Of a DNA stretch of 64,000 nt, positions 48,101-63,000 are shown piece by piece (the first letter of the stretch is position 1; every line of letters begins with the position of its first letter). The position numbers and the translations under genes are program-made. The notes below the pieces were generated by a model. It had not been told where the DNA came from, made no database searches, and worked only from the letters and a program-made list of their open reading frames with translations. The stretch is from Zonotrichia leucophrys gambelii (taxonomy: Eukaryota > Chordata > Aves > Passeriformes > Passerellidae), in assembly GCF_028769735.1 (NCBI RefSeq), contig NC_088200.1, positions 75,245,421-75,309,420 on the forward strand, in the 5' to 3' direction.

Positions 48101-51100
48101 TCTTAAAAACATTTTTTAAGTGGGCACTCAATAATTTAAAAAATAACCTGTTAAAACATGGTATCTAATATTTCTGAAAATTAAAATTAGGATTACTTGA
48201 AAGACAGAATAAAAAAAATCAAAAGTGAAAGGAGTTGAGTGCTAGATACAAATTTTAAAAAATCCCAAACCTTCATGTGTAAGTAGGCAGTGCCCATAGC
48301 TTTAACAAGAGATTAGTTTAAGTGTCACATTTCCATTAGAAAAGCAAAGAAATTGGTAATTATGAACCTCTGAAACACTTGCTAGAAATTTCCTATTTCC
48401 TTGAAGGAACAAAAGTGATATTTGAAGAGCGACAGCTCTGGTCTGTAAACTTCCTGTAGTCTGAATCCTGTTTTCAGGAACAGCTGTGCCTTCAGGTGTT
48501 TCAACGTGAGAACACACAATGCACACTGATAATGCATTTTTCCTTGCAGCATTTCCCTCCTGAGCAGAACACTGGCAATCTGACATCCTAAATGTCAAAG
48601 CAATACAATTTATTTGGTGCACCTCAGCTCTCAGTAAATGCAGCCTACTCTGAATCATTTCACTTGGAAAAAAAACAAAGGAAAATGCTCATTCTTTTTG
48701 TCTGGCTGCCTCAGATGTCAGAAAACTATCAGAAAAAGATGAGATCCTGTGTCTGTGTCTTCCACCAGCCAACACCAGTTGTGTGGCTCCAAACTGCACG
48801 GCCACATTTCCAACCTACTCAGACAGGAAAGCCAGGGAGCCTTTCAAGAGGCAGCCCTTGACAAACGTGTCTCTGGAATGGTTTGTAAACTCGTAGCTTA
48901 TCCTTTGATTTGAAGCTGAAATATATTTAAGTGAAAGTATATTCTGAATTGTAAAAACAACAGCAATAATAATAACAAAAAATGACAACAACTCTCATGG
49001 GTAGACTTCAGAGATACAATTTCTACATGTAAATGAGTGAGCCTGCTGGTCCCATTTCTCAAGGTCGGTTGTGTATAATTAGTTTAGTGCCTCTGGCACA
49101 TTCCTCTTGCCCAGCCACACCTGCTGTCCACCCAGAGTGACTCCTGTTTAACAAAGAATCTCTTGATCAGCCTCTCTCTCAGGCATTGTATTTTACCTGT
49201 ACTCATGCCCAGACCTACAGTGCCAGACAATAAAGAAATGATTAACCAGGAAATTATATTTCCACACGTATGAACATACCATTATTTTCTCTGCCTCATC
49301 TATGGTTAGGGTAAATAAGAATAATCAGTCCCCAGCTGGCTAACATCATATGATAAAAAACAACTCAGCCTAGCAAAGCCAGCCTACAGACACCTAAAAA
49401 TAAAAGAAATCAGGACAATATATCTAGAAGTTTTAATTGAAAAATACAAATGTGACTGGTGTGAAAAATCAAAATGCTCCAGAATTTGGAAGGGGATCGG
49501 GAAAACACAATGAACCTGAGGAAGCAAGTTTGGAACACAGAACAGAAGACATAGAGCACTCAGTGCAATTTTAAAAATCAATCAAAAACCCCAGTGATAC
49601 ACAGTGTAAGCCCAATACCTGTCATATTTTTCCGCCCAGGTGTCTTCTATGTTTTTAAATCTGTCCTGATCAAATTCAATTTCCCATTGCAAAATATTTA
49701 TTTCCTGTGGAAACAAAACAAACTTGTAGCAGCTCGTCACAGGGTTCCCCCCCAGAAGGATGCCAGGAGTGCTGGGTTTGGCAGAAATCTTAGAGACAAT
49801 CTGAGACCAAATAACAGATAACAAGATAAATTAATATTTCCCTTTCTGCTGAGAAGGAGCAGGAATTCCTTTTATAAAACCCCTAGAATTAATGTCAGCT
49901 ATGCACTGATTTAAACAGTCAGTCTGATAACCCCTTTTCAATAGCCATGGGCTTCTCTGTGTGAAGGAAAAACCCACACTTACCTTCTCTAGAGTCCTCT
50001 TTTCTTCCTCAGTTTTCTGAAGCATTGCTTTTGTATGGCTCGTGGCTTTATCAAATACTGCCTGCAAAATCAACAAACAACCAAAGCAGAGCCCAAAATG
50101 CAACTCTGTCAAACACTGTGATTAAACTGAGTTAATTTTCAGTTTCCTACTCATAGTCAAACAGCAGAGTGCAGAGTCACAAACACCAGCAGCCTCCTCG
50201 TGAGCCTCAGAGGGTTCTGATCTCAAGTCTAACTGGCACAACAAACTTTTTGGGTTTCATTCCCAGAACCTCTGGAGCATCATTCAGCTTGAGATTGTGT
50301 CTTCTCCAGGGCTTGTGCAGGAAATTACACCTTGAACAACTGGATTACAACACACCTAAGCTCTGATCCAGGCCTAAGTGGCTACAAATATGTGATGCTA
50401 GAAACCACACAACGAGAAATGGCTTTTGTAAGTAGGCTAAATTCCAGGAACTGGATTCAGCAGAATTTGTTATCAAAGAGAATAAAAATACTACAAATGG
50501 TGAACAAAAGAACGACCTGACATTTAAGGCACACTGTCCCCTAGGGCAGCAGATGGAGCAGCCAACTCGAAATACTCATGCTTTTGCAGCAGGATTCCAA
50601 GCACTGCCTAAATCTTCAACATAAGGGACTGCAAAAAGGCCTTAATTTTATCTTTAGTAGATAAATCCTCAAGGATTGTCAAAGCTAAAATTTTAAGAAT
50701 TGCTACAACACTAAAGTCTTATTAAATAACACACTAGTTGGCAGTAAATTGTAGAGGCAAGTCTGTAGACACCTGCAGACTCAATGATGTAAATTGCAGC
50801 CCTGGGAAGGCCTTAAGGTTTTTGAGGTTTTGATGAGGAGCAGCAGCAGATTTCCTCTGTTTTTCCTTGTTACCACCAAGAGATTTCTGAACAGCTCCTA
50901 CCATGCTCTGCAGGATTCTTAGGGCTTCATCTTTCCCTTCAAGCTGTCTTTGAGATGCTTCAAGCTCAACTTTCAGAATTTCAAGTTCCTGGGGTAAAGC
51001 AAAGTAGACACGCTGAGTAAAAGCCAAGGTAATCTTGATAAGATTCAGCTGAAACCAATGTAAATTTCCCCTCCTCAAAAAACAAACCTCTGTTTTACCT

Positions 51101-52961
51101 GCATGATGTTGTTCCACGGGCTCACCTGAGGTCACAGAACACAGTGCAGGTGGAATGTGGTTTTTTACAGCTGAAGTCAGCTGGCTGTGATGCCAACACC
51201 CCAACACATTTAACCACAGTAAAATCCAAATGTCCTCCTGTTAACAACCTTTCAAGAAACGTGCAGACTAAAAATCCAAAGATTGTTTGCACTGTACATT
51301 TTCAAGCCCCAAAGCTTAATAAAACATAAACATCTGCTAGAAAAGTACAACAGTACCTTCAATATTCTCTCCATCTTTAAAAATATTTTGTAGACAAACC
51401 TCCCAGAATATAAAGTACACCTCACACTACAACAATTTCCTGACATAAAAATTAAAGAAGCTTCCAACTCCTGCTGTAATTCCAATAACCTGGGCACATC
51501 CAACTCTCCCAGCATGCCCAGATTCTCTGGTTACATGGAAGGGAAATGAAGATTTGGAGAGCAGCACCCTGGGCACTCTTACCAACCTCCAGAGCTTCCC
51601 GGAGTTGCTGCTTCAGTTCTTCATTTGACACTTCAGTATTAGATTCTGTAAGACCAATGGAACATAATAAATGATAAAATATTGTAACATTTAAAGCAAA
51701 AAAAGGTTGGGATTTTACCCTGAAAACGGGTAACATACAAAGGTGAGTTTTCATCTTTGTGTTGTGGGTTTCTCTTTTTCTTGTGGAGCCAATAAGCAGA
51801 TTTAAGAAACACACCAATACAAGCTTCAAACACATTGCTTCACAGTTGAAGAAGTGAAATGCGGGAAAAAAGTCTGCTGTAAAGAGTCATAAAGGCAAAC
51901 CTCTTATAACTTCCTTTAAAATAAAGCCAACAAAATTGTCATAATGATGAAAAAAAATTATTTGGATTCTTTTCTGACTGTAACTTGTCAACACAGCCAG
52001 CACTATTTAGAAGTAGGGGCAATTTTCAGGAGGCAGAGATAGCTTACTGTGGAAAGGATGACAGGGAATTGTTTAGAGGAGAGAAATAAGTAAGTTACAC
52101 AGAAATACCTGAGTCAAAATATTAAAGATTGACAGAAAAGCAGCCAGACTGTAATGAACAGCACTGCCTACGTTTGATTGTTTTTACAGCAGCATTGCCT
52201 TCACAAAAAAAGGAAGATGAATGCCAACGCAGGTTCTGAAAGCTACTTCCTAACCCCTAACGTAAGCCAATTCACTAATTTCAACTGAAGAGCAAAAAAG
52301 ATTTTTAATAGTTAGCCATAAACTTTAGGAACTCTCTTTAGGAAGATTTTAACTGACTTAAAGCAGGAATCCAAGCAGTGCCACCCAGTTTCACAGACAC
52401 AGCCAAACCCATGCCGGTACACTCACCACAGGATGCTCTCTGATAAATGTTGCTTTCAAATGCAGAGTTAAACACCTTAAAACTGGACATTTTACACTAA
52501 GAATGGCCACTGCCTTCAGCACCGAGAAGCAATTGTACTGCTCATGTTCTGGGAGGATCCCAGCCCTTGAGGGATTTTGGAAAGCGGTTCCAATTAAACT
52601 TGAGGACACTTTGTGAGGCAGCTGAACGGCTCACTTCCACTAACAAAAGCCTTTCGTATGGTGAATAATTAACTTCTAAATTGCTCTTACCACAGCTATT
52701 CTGCCGTGTGGAACTAGAGGCAGGTTTTTTGAGTGATCCATCGTAAAAGCTGTTCCGTTTTGGAGCAGGAACAGCTGCAGCATCACTTTCTTCTGCTACC
52801 TTTGCTGACAAGGGGGAATTACAAGTCTTTCCAGACCCTTTCCTAGATGTAACTGAATAGGAATTTTGTAAGTTTTCCCCTTCATAAACACCACCCGGTC
52901 TTCTTCCCAGTCCGTTTCCCAAGTCTCCACATGTCATGTCATCCTCTTCTGCTTCCTCCAT
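42103..52961 (-). CDS. CCDC125: Coiled-coil domain protein 125 (Kenae), eleven coding exons
   Basis: Coding exons in transcript order are 52961-52691, 51645-51587, 50988-50902, 50061-49984, 49704-49619, 48069-47987, 47440-47328, 46088-45981, 45000-44835 (or to 44829), 43681-43548 and 42393-42103. The sum is 1476 nt (491 aa plus TAG); human is 511. I chose ATG 52961 (MEEAEEDDM); upstream in-frame codons give only a GTG. Blocks shared with human CCDC125 include [65 protein letters not shown] and [19 protein letters not shown]. Exons 3-9 encode long heptad-type coiled coils. The human protein is reported to act through Rho-family GTPases in cell motility. The last roughly 70 residues are Gly/Pro/Ala-rich and unlike the human tail. 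Exon 9 has two in-phase donors six bases apart. Confidence 0.92.
42549..43140 (+). mobile_element. Dispersed LTR-like repeat, copy 1 (CCDC125 last intron)
   Basis: The segment begins TGTGGGAAACCACA and stays homologous to 55189-55780 up to about CAGAGAC. It contains a TATA-like GATATAAATACTG followed by T-rich sequence. By eye the core differs from copy 2 by only a handful of substitutions and two or three small indels. Its exact ends and family are not certain; a solo LTR is the most likely identity. Confidence 0.7.
43141..43541 (+). mobile_element. LTR-like 3' part adjoining copy 1, abutting a CCDC125 splice donor
   Basis: This AT-rich stretch carries TTTAATAAAAGCACCTGC and ends CTGAACACTGACACA, the arrangement of an LTR poly(A) signal and 3' terminus. 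It ends about six bases from the CCDC125 exon 43548-43681. It may belong with the preceding block as one element, or be a second insertion; the AK6 copy lacks it. Confidence 0.5.
44530..44605 (-). mobile_element. CR1 LINE fragment (CCDC125 intron)
   Basis: GGGTTAGAAGAGACCTTGAAG, ACACCTTCCACTAGACC and GGTTGCTCAATACCCC are successive parts of the reverse-complement CR1 3' region. Confidence 0.7.
46165..47236. mobile_element. Foldback: two LTR-like copies in inverted orientation (CCDC125 intron)
   Basis: A left arm (about 46165-46627) and a right arm (about 46748-47236) are imperfect reverse complements. For example CATCATGTTACAACCTAAAA near 46606 pairs with its reverse complement ending near 46770, and ATAGTAATAAAATGGTT at the left edge pairs with AACCATTTTATTACTAT at the right. 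The central 120 bases (TTTTCGCAAATATT and neighbours) are unpaired and belong to the right copy's 5' part. The structure fills most of the 1.24-kb intron between exons 46088-45981 and 47440-47328. A third, diverged copy lies at 36838-37410. Confidence 0.85.
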
Positions 52962-53450
52962 CTTCCCCCTCCTGGCTTTTTTTTCAGGTTTTCCGCCGGT
53001 TTGGGGTTTTTTCCCCGTCACCTACCGGCGAACAGCGCCTCCCGCAAGGCCAGATTTCATCTGGAAAAACAGGAAAGCTCCGCGTTCACAGCAGCAGGGA
53101 GGGAAACGCGAGGCTGCGGGGCAGCTGAAATCCCGCGGGGAGACCCCGGCCCGGGGGACACACCTGGGGGACATTGCGAGGGGACATTCCCGGGGGGGAC
53201 ACACCTGTGGGGACACACCTGTGGGACCCCGACCCACCTGCGCGCTGCCCGCGGCTCCAGCAGCGGTCCCGCCCCGGGGCGGCTCCGGGAGCGGCTCGGA
53301 AGGAGGGGTTTGCTCATTTCTGGTTTTTATCATTTATCGTAATATATCATTCGCTGACTTTCCGTGGTTTTCATCCCCGTCCCCTCCCCCGGCACGGCCC
53401 GGACTCTGCGGTGAGCAGGCACGGTCACCCCAATGTTCTCACATTGTCCG
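52962..53450 (-). promoter_or_regulatory. CpG-island 5' region of CCDC125
   Basis: This GC-rich, CpG-rich stretch lies directly upstream of the CCDC125 ATG. It contains a short minisatellite of GGGGACACACCTG-type units at about 53145-53235. There is no TATA box. Long frames open on both strands here reflect base composition and match no protein I know. Confidence 0.5.
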
Positions 53451-54569
53451 AACAATCCCCTCGCCTGTTTCCTACTCTGGGCAGCCTCTGCCCCAGCTGC
53501 CACAATGCCTGGCCCGATTCTCCCAGGAAACACACTGTTTTTCACCGTTTTGGTTCGTAATATCGTCACTTTTCTCTTGGAGTATCGCTCCACAAGTGTC
53601 ACCAAAAAAAACACCAAAAAAACCCAAAACACCCAACAGCACATTTGGAACAAAAAGCTGTAAATGTGTGACGACAACACTCTTCACAACAGAATTTTTT
53701 AAGAAAGTTGTTTTACTACCCAAACTCGTGTAAATAAAGGGTTTATAAGAAGTACTTCCTACAGAATCTTTCACGAGGGTTTCGTTCCAAGCAGCATTTC
53801 TGTGAGGACAGGTTTCCTGTTCCTGGTGCAGCCCTGCCCCCGTGGGGGCCAGGCTTTAACAGCACTCAGAGCAGATCCTGCTGCATCTGTGACCATGCTC
53901 GGGGTCCCTGGGGATCTGTCCTGACACGGCATGCAGCTCCTGGGTCATCCTCCATCATTGGGACAGGGGACGGGGAACGCAGAGGAAAAAAGGAAAAATG
54001 AAGTTTGTTGTTTAACTCTCCAGACCAGTGCTCAAATAGGTGATGTCTCCTTACACGTGAAGGAATCCCCAAAACTCCGTGCAATCATTTTAAATTAACT
54101 CTCACATCACTTCTTTTCCCTCCAACACCTTACCATGCACCACACCCTCTCACTCTGCATTGTCCTCACACACCCATAGCGCAGCACAGCAGGTTTAATC
54201 CCACAGCTCAGCATCAAACCAACTCCTTTCAGAACACTGTTCCACCCTCTGGAAATCAAAACTGCCTCAACTGCCACCTGTTACCAGGATTCTACAGTTT
54301 TCTCACGGGGAATTCATGGTTTGGTTTCAATTGTAAGGTCTAAAGAATGCTCAGCTACTGAACACAGCTCCTGCTGCTGAGGCCAACCACCTCATTTTCA
54401 TCCTTTCAGTCACTTCTGTTGCATCAGTTTTATCAGTATCAGTTCTCCTGTTGCCTCTCAGGGTGCTGTTACACATCCTCACAACGTGGCCACTCTGAAC
54501 TTTCTTCTACTCCCCAGTCAGTTACAACAAACCTCACATTCATTTAGAATACAAGAATTAAAAACATAA
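53451..54569. other. Intergenic gap between CCDC125 and AK6
   Basis: I recognise no coding exon here, and in particular no TAF9 histone-fold sequence. There is an A/C-rich run (ACCAAAAAAAACACC type) at about 53600-53645 and otherwise unremarkable sequence. Confidence 0.5.
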
Positions 54570-54575
54570 TTTATT
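54570..54575 (-). terminator. AK6 poly(A) signal
   Basis: TTTATT here is AATAAA on the minus strand, about 50 bases after the AK6 stop codon. It predicts a very short 3' UTR ending near 54550. Confidence 0.7.
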
Positions 54576-54624
54576 AAACCCTCCCTCCCAAGAAGAGATC
54601 CAGCAGTTACTGTTTCACCAAAAG

Positions 54625-57245
<2,621 letters not shown>

Positions 57246-57551
57246 GGCCGCCGCCCGTCGCCTTGGAGACACGTGCGCAGGGGGCCTCCGCCGCCGCCGC
57301 GCGCGCCGATGGCGTCACCGCGCGCGCCCGGCGCGGCGCGGACAGCTAAGAGTCGGCGGGGAGGAAGGACCCCTGTGCGACGGTGTGAGGGGACGCGGCC
57401 GCGCCGGGCCGGGAGCGCAGCGCCGGCGGCTCCCGGGACACCGGGACACACCGAGACACACCGAGACGGGTCACACGGGGCTCTTCCTGCCCCCGGAGCC
57501 GCTCCGAGTCCCGCGGCGCCCGTTCCCCTGGCCTTGGATCTCCGGCCGAGG
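57246..57551. promoter_or_regulatory. Bidirectional CpG-island promoter of AK6 (left) and RAD17 (right)
   Basis: About 306 bases separate the AK6 ATG (57245) from the proposed RAD17 ATG (57552). The interval is very CpG-dense (CCGCCGCCGCCGCGCGCGCC, GCGCGCCCGGCGCGGCGCGG) with no TATA box. It contains a palindromic X-box-like GTCGCCTTGGAGAC at 57257-57270, an overlapping E-box CACGTG at 57270-57275 and a CRE half site GCGTCACC near 57313. The head-to-head arrangement matches human. Confidence 0.75.
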
Positions 57552-60006
57552 ATGTCCGGCAGCGGCCCAGGACGGCCGGCGGAGGTGGGTGTCATTTATT
57601 AAGGAATATTTACTCTTTATAAATAAGGAGTCTCGGCGGCCGAGTCGTTCATCCGTGGGCTCTGTGTTTGTGCTGTTTCAGAGGGGGCTCTGATTTTTTC
57701 TGGGAGGGATTCGCTTTGGTGTCACTGCGTGTGGGGGGACACCAAACCGAATGCCTCTCAGTAAAAAACAGAGGGGCTCTGATTTTTAAATTTCACGAGG
57801 ATGTTGCGGGTGGTGGCTGCAAATTATTCCTTAGGCGGTGAGTGTGGCAGTGACGGTGCCGGCGCCGCCGCTCTGTCCCGGGCACGGAGCGAGGGACAGA
57901 CACAGCTTGTCAGGGAAGCTCTGTCTGAGTCACAAGGTGCGGGAGGGACCCCCAAAACCTCCCGTAAACCACCCCACACCCCCGGCTTCCCAAACTCTCA
58001 GAGAGGAGACTGGAACCAGTGCTGGGAGATGTTAATGCCAGGGAGCAGTGCCGCAGGTAACGGGCAAGACACGGCGAGACATGTACGGACATATCTGAGA
58101 AAGAGATCTCCAGGAAAGGACACGGATCTGGGCACGGTCCCAGTCCCAGGGGGAATCTCAGATCCTCTGGGTGCAGTCTGTGCAGTGGGCAGCTCCAGGT
58201 CAGGGCACGACCTGCCTCTCACACACAGAAACATCCAAGAAGCAGCCACATAATGTACTCTGAGACAAGCGGACTTTTCCTGTCAAAGTGCATTTTCTCC
58301 TTTCTTTTTCCTGAATCTGCAGAGGCTCCTGCTCCCCTGGGGTGGCAGGAACCACCTCTGACAATGTTCCCTGCCTCACAGAGGGGGTCCCAGCCCATGG
58401 GGATTTGGGGCCCTGGGGTCCCAGCCCGGGGGGATCTGGGGTGTGGGTCTGGGCCCCAGCACAGGCCAGGGTGGTCACATTGTGAGGAGGAGAGACCCCC
58501 AAAGTAGCAAACACTCCCTGATTTTACTGTGCTGTCTCAGTAACTGTCCTCTGCCAAATGTTTATAACCTTTATGTACCAATGTTTGCATTATAATTTTT
58601 TTTTTTAAGTGAGGGAAAAGTGCCACATGCTGAAGACTACACAGAGACAGTGTAAGCATTACCATAATATAAAAGTGGTCTGAGTAAGCTGACACTGCTT
58701 TTCCATTAATTTTTAATTAGGTTGGATGTGTGTTTGTGGAGTTCTCACCTTGTTGTGATTTGCCAGTTTGCTGCATAATACTCCTGGCATAATGATGCAG
58801 CTTTCTTTTTCAGAAATCACAGAACCCCAGAGCAGCTGCAGCTGGAAGGTCCAAATCCCACCCAGTGCCAGCCCTGCCATGGCAGGGACACTTCCAGCCC
58901 CAGTGTCCAGCCTGGCCTTGGAAAATGTGCCATTCTCCAGGGCCGCCTGTGCCCGGCTGAGGGCAGGAGGGCGCTGCGTTGCTACCCCGGGGTTTGTGTT
59001 CCTGCAGGTGGCAGAGTGGCTGGCACATCCCTTTGACGGCTTCCTGGGGAGCGCGGGCCCGTGTGCCACCGCCGTGAGGCCGCGCAGGGGCAGCGCCAGC
59101 AGAGCCCGCGGGCAGCAGAGAGCCCCGAGCCCTGCGGCAGAGAAGAGCCGAGCCGCCGCGGCTCCGCGCAGGAAGAGAGCCAAGCCGGGAGCTGCGGATC
59201 CGCCCTGCGGCCAGGCCGCGGAGGAGCTGCCGTGGGTGGAGCGATACCGGCCCGAGAGCCAGGTGTGAGAGCTGCTGCACCGCGGGACGGGATGGGCTGT
59301 GCCTCTGCCCCCAGCTGCCCCCACACCCCCTCTGATGGAGCACAGGGCTCCTGGGTCACTGCACTCAGTGCTGGTGGATTCACTGCCTCACACACCCCAG
59401 AGAGCTCGCTCTGTGGCAGACACACTGGCTTTCCGAGCAGGAAAAGCTGCTCGCGAGGTGTTGTTTCCTGTCAGTCCACTTGTAAACTCTCAGAGCTGTT
59501 ACTGAATTCCAGACACATCTGGTATTCCAAGCACTGGGGAAACACAGCTATGTGGGATTTGCAGAACTTGAAAAACTTTTTCTACTCTAATGCTCTGCAG
59601 TATTAGAGTAGAAAAAGTAAAAAGGACTAGCTCCAGCAATGTGGGATTTGCAGAAGTTACAAAACCCTCTGTAGCAGAGTAAAAAAAGTACAAGACTAGC
59701 TCCAGCAGGAGCCATGGAGTATCCTGACACAGACAAGCTTGTAGTGTTACCACTTGAAGAATAATAAATAGCTCATTGTTTCCTGACTACAAGGAATGGA
59801 AAACTGATTGTCTGAGGAAACAGGATGATCATCCTTAAATGTGGCAGTGCTTCTGCAGGGCAGACACATAACTGGAACACACACCAGCATGTCTGTTGAT
59901 ATTTTGTCCAGCATTTATTCTATTTTTTAATTTCACCATTAGAAACCAAGAGTTTTATACATATATATATATATATATAAATATATATATAAATATATAT
60001 ATAAAT

Positions 60007-60041
<35 letters not shown>

Positions 60042-63000
60042 ACTTCCATGTATTTTAACCTTGTTTCAGAATGACCTTGCTGTGCAAAAGAAGAAAATTG
60101 AGGAAGTTGAAACCTGGTTAAAAAACCACATATTTCAGAGGCAGCCAAAACAGGTAAACTTGCTAAAATTGTAACTGGAGGCATCAAACCATATAAACGA
60201 TGGATGCAGTTTCAGGTTCAGAGAGAATAGGGAGATAGTGACTGTGTGTCATTGTAAGAAATACTCTAAGAACATGGGTTAGAGGTCATACATTTATTTT
60301 GGGCTTAAGCTCCTAAGAGGTGGATTCTGATTTTGCTCAGAAGTACTGCTTTCTGGCATCCAGTCATAAATCACAACTATTCAGTATGTGCTTGAAGCTA
60401 CATTTGATCTGCCAGGTTGATTTTTAAGTCTCGTGACACATCTCCAGTTGCACTGAGCTGGTGTAAGGATGGTGAGGGTGTTTTTAATTTCTATTGATAA
60501 GACATTCTTATCACATTCTTAGACACAAATTGCCAGCCTTGCCTGGTGTTTTCCAGAGCTGGTTCTTCAGGTGAGTGTTCTGCTGTGTTGGCAGTCACAT
60601 GCAGTTTATTTACCAGAGGCAGTAGGAACTGAGCAAGGGTCTCAGAGTCCTGGCCTGGTTCTCTCTGTCTAAGCACTCAGCAGGTGAATTAACAGCAGAA
60701 GATGTGTGACTGGGGTTTCACTGGGAGGGAGGATCATTGCCAGAAAAACAGGAAAAGCTCAACCAGTATCAATCCTTAGCCAGTGGTCAGTCTTAATTTG
60801 TCACATCTGTGATTGTGTTGTATGTCTGTGTGTCAGGTTGGCTCGATCTTGCTGCTGACTGGCCCTCCTGGCTGTGGAAAAACAGCAACTCTGCACATTC
60901 TAGCCAGAGATCTTGGCCTTCAGGTGCAAGAATGGACCAATCCACTCTCTCTAGACTTCACAAAGGAAGACTTGAGGAGCATGTTTGGCCACGGTAAGTA
61001 TTTTGGGGGTTTATCTTTTTGACCTTTTATTTCCCCTTCCAGTTACTTATGTGGGTTTTCTGTCTTGTATTTTTGCTTCATTTCTGTCTGTCATGTATGA
61101 AATCAGATCCACACCCATGTAACTCCATTCCTTAGTGTTTAATTAGAATCTTTCTGAGGCTTTTATCTGGAAGGGGATTTAGGTTTTTTTACATTGTTTC
61201 ATCTAAAATAATTGACAATTCAAATCAGTATAGAGACCTCTGTAATAGCCTGGATGTAATCTGAACCAAATAAATGAAAACAGGTAAGTGTCTCTGTCTG
61301 GGTTCTCAATTGAATTACACCCCTTTAAAAATTCTCCTGTGTTTGTCACATATTTGCAAAAGGGCTTGTTCAGTGCTGCTGTCAGAAAATAGCATGGGTG
61401 GGTATTAGCTCGTGTGGGTATTTATATTTTACTTGGCATAATATAGAATACATATTTTTAATTAGTTTTCTTTTTCAGACTCAAATTTTCATACGTTTCC
61501 GAGTCAGGCCCAAGCAGCTCTCTTTCAAGATTTTCTATTAAGAGCAAATAAGTATAACAAACTTCAGATGCTTGGGGAGTCCTCAGAAAATGATAAAAAG
61601 CTTATTCTTATTGAAGTAAGTGAAAACTTGTGCAATGTTGTGTTTCAAACAGTACCTTTTGTTGTAATATTGGCTTGCTGACTAGCCTCAGATCCTGGAT
61701 TGGTGTTTCCCAAAGTGAGCCTGCTTTACTGCAGGTGAGATCTTGATTGCTGTTTGTGTCTCTGCAGCAGTCTAGAGCCACGTCCTGCCTGTAGTTAGTT
61801 ATGCCACAAAAGCAAGTAGTGAGGCAGAAATGGGAGTCTGGTGTGAGCACAGAAATGCATAACGCAGTGTCAAAAAGTAGATCCATGCTGAGAAGTCATC
61901 CCCACAGTTCTGGATTATTTAATTTCTAGAAGTATGTATGTGTATAAACAGGAAGAGTGGAAAACACACCACTGTTCCTGTTGTTTAATGATGCAGGAGG
62001 GTGTAGGGTGCACTTGAGAATGAACACAGGCAGGAGCAGTTGAAATTTAGCACTTTCTGCCTGGTTTTACACAGGTGGTGTTGTTCAGGGCACAGGTGTG
62101 AACTGAGGGATGTGGGCAGGTACAGGACAAGCTTTTATTTGTACTTGCGTAGAAGTGTGCTTCAATAGCAACTTCTTTCTGAACTTTTCAATTCCTTTCC
62201 CAAGAGAAATTTTAGAAATTGGTAGTCAGGTTGTCTGTAAACTTTCAAGACCAAACCAGACAGAAATTCTGGCAGGGTAATGTGATGTACTGTAGAATTT
62301 AGGAAGTAGATTCTCTGAGATTTGTCTTTATTCAGTCACCTTCTTGTGCACGTCCTGTCACACCTCAGATGGGCCCTGCCCTCTTCCCTAAGGGAGCTGC
62401 TTCCTGGAGTGTTTGTCCTCTGGGTGAGACTCCTGTCCACAGGCAGTGCCATCACCCAAGGCTGTGTCTTAGGGAACTGAGACAGCAAGACAACATTGCT
62501 GTGTAGATGATCCTTTTCCTTAATGAGACACACTGTGCTTTGGGTTTTGTTTCCCTCTGCTGCTCCTCTGTCCAATGTCAGCTGTGTTTAAATGTAGTTG
62601 ACAGCAAGCAAACCAGGAGTTAAAAATGTGTGGCAGTGTAGTGTGCCATGAAGATCAGTCTGTGGAGGAGAGTATTTACATCTGCATGCCATGACAGCAG
62701 CTCTTTGTTTTGGACAGGACATTCCTAACCAATTCTACAGAGATCCTGGCAGCCTGCATGAAATCCTCAGGTCAGTGGCAAGCGAGTTGTTAACTGTGAG
62801 CTTTAGCAACCTGCAAAGCTGCAGCTTGATCTTAATCACGTTTTGTTGTTCTGCTATGCAGGAGTTTTGTTCGCAGGAGTAGGTGCCCCCTGGTCTTTAT
62901 AATCTCAGATAACTTCAGTGGAGACAGCAACCAGAGGTCCCTGTTCCCCACTGAAATTGTAGAGGAGTTGTGTATATGCAATATTAGGTGAGACTTCTAC

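Noticed and set aside
52962..53021. Upstream extension of CCDC125 starting MTGKKPQ
   Set aside because: The first codon is GTG, not ATG, and no in-frame ATG precedes 52961 before non-coding GC-rich sequence. ATG 52961 also aligns with the conserved EEDDM block.
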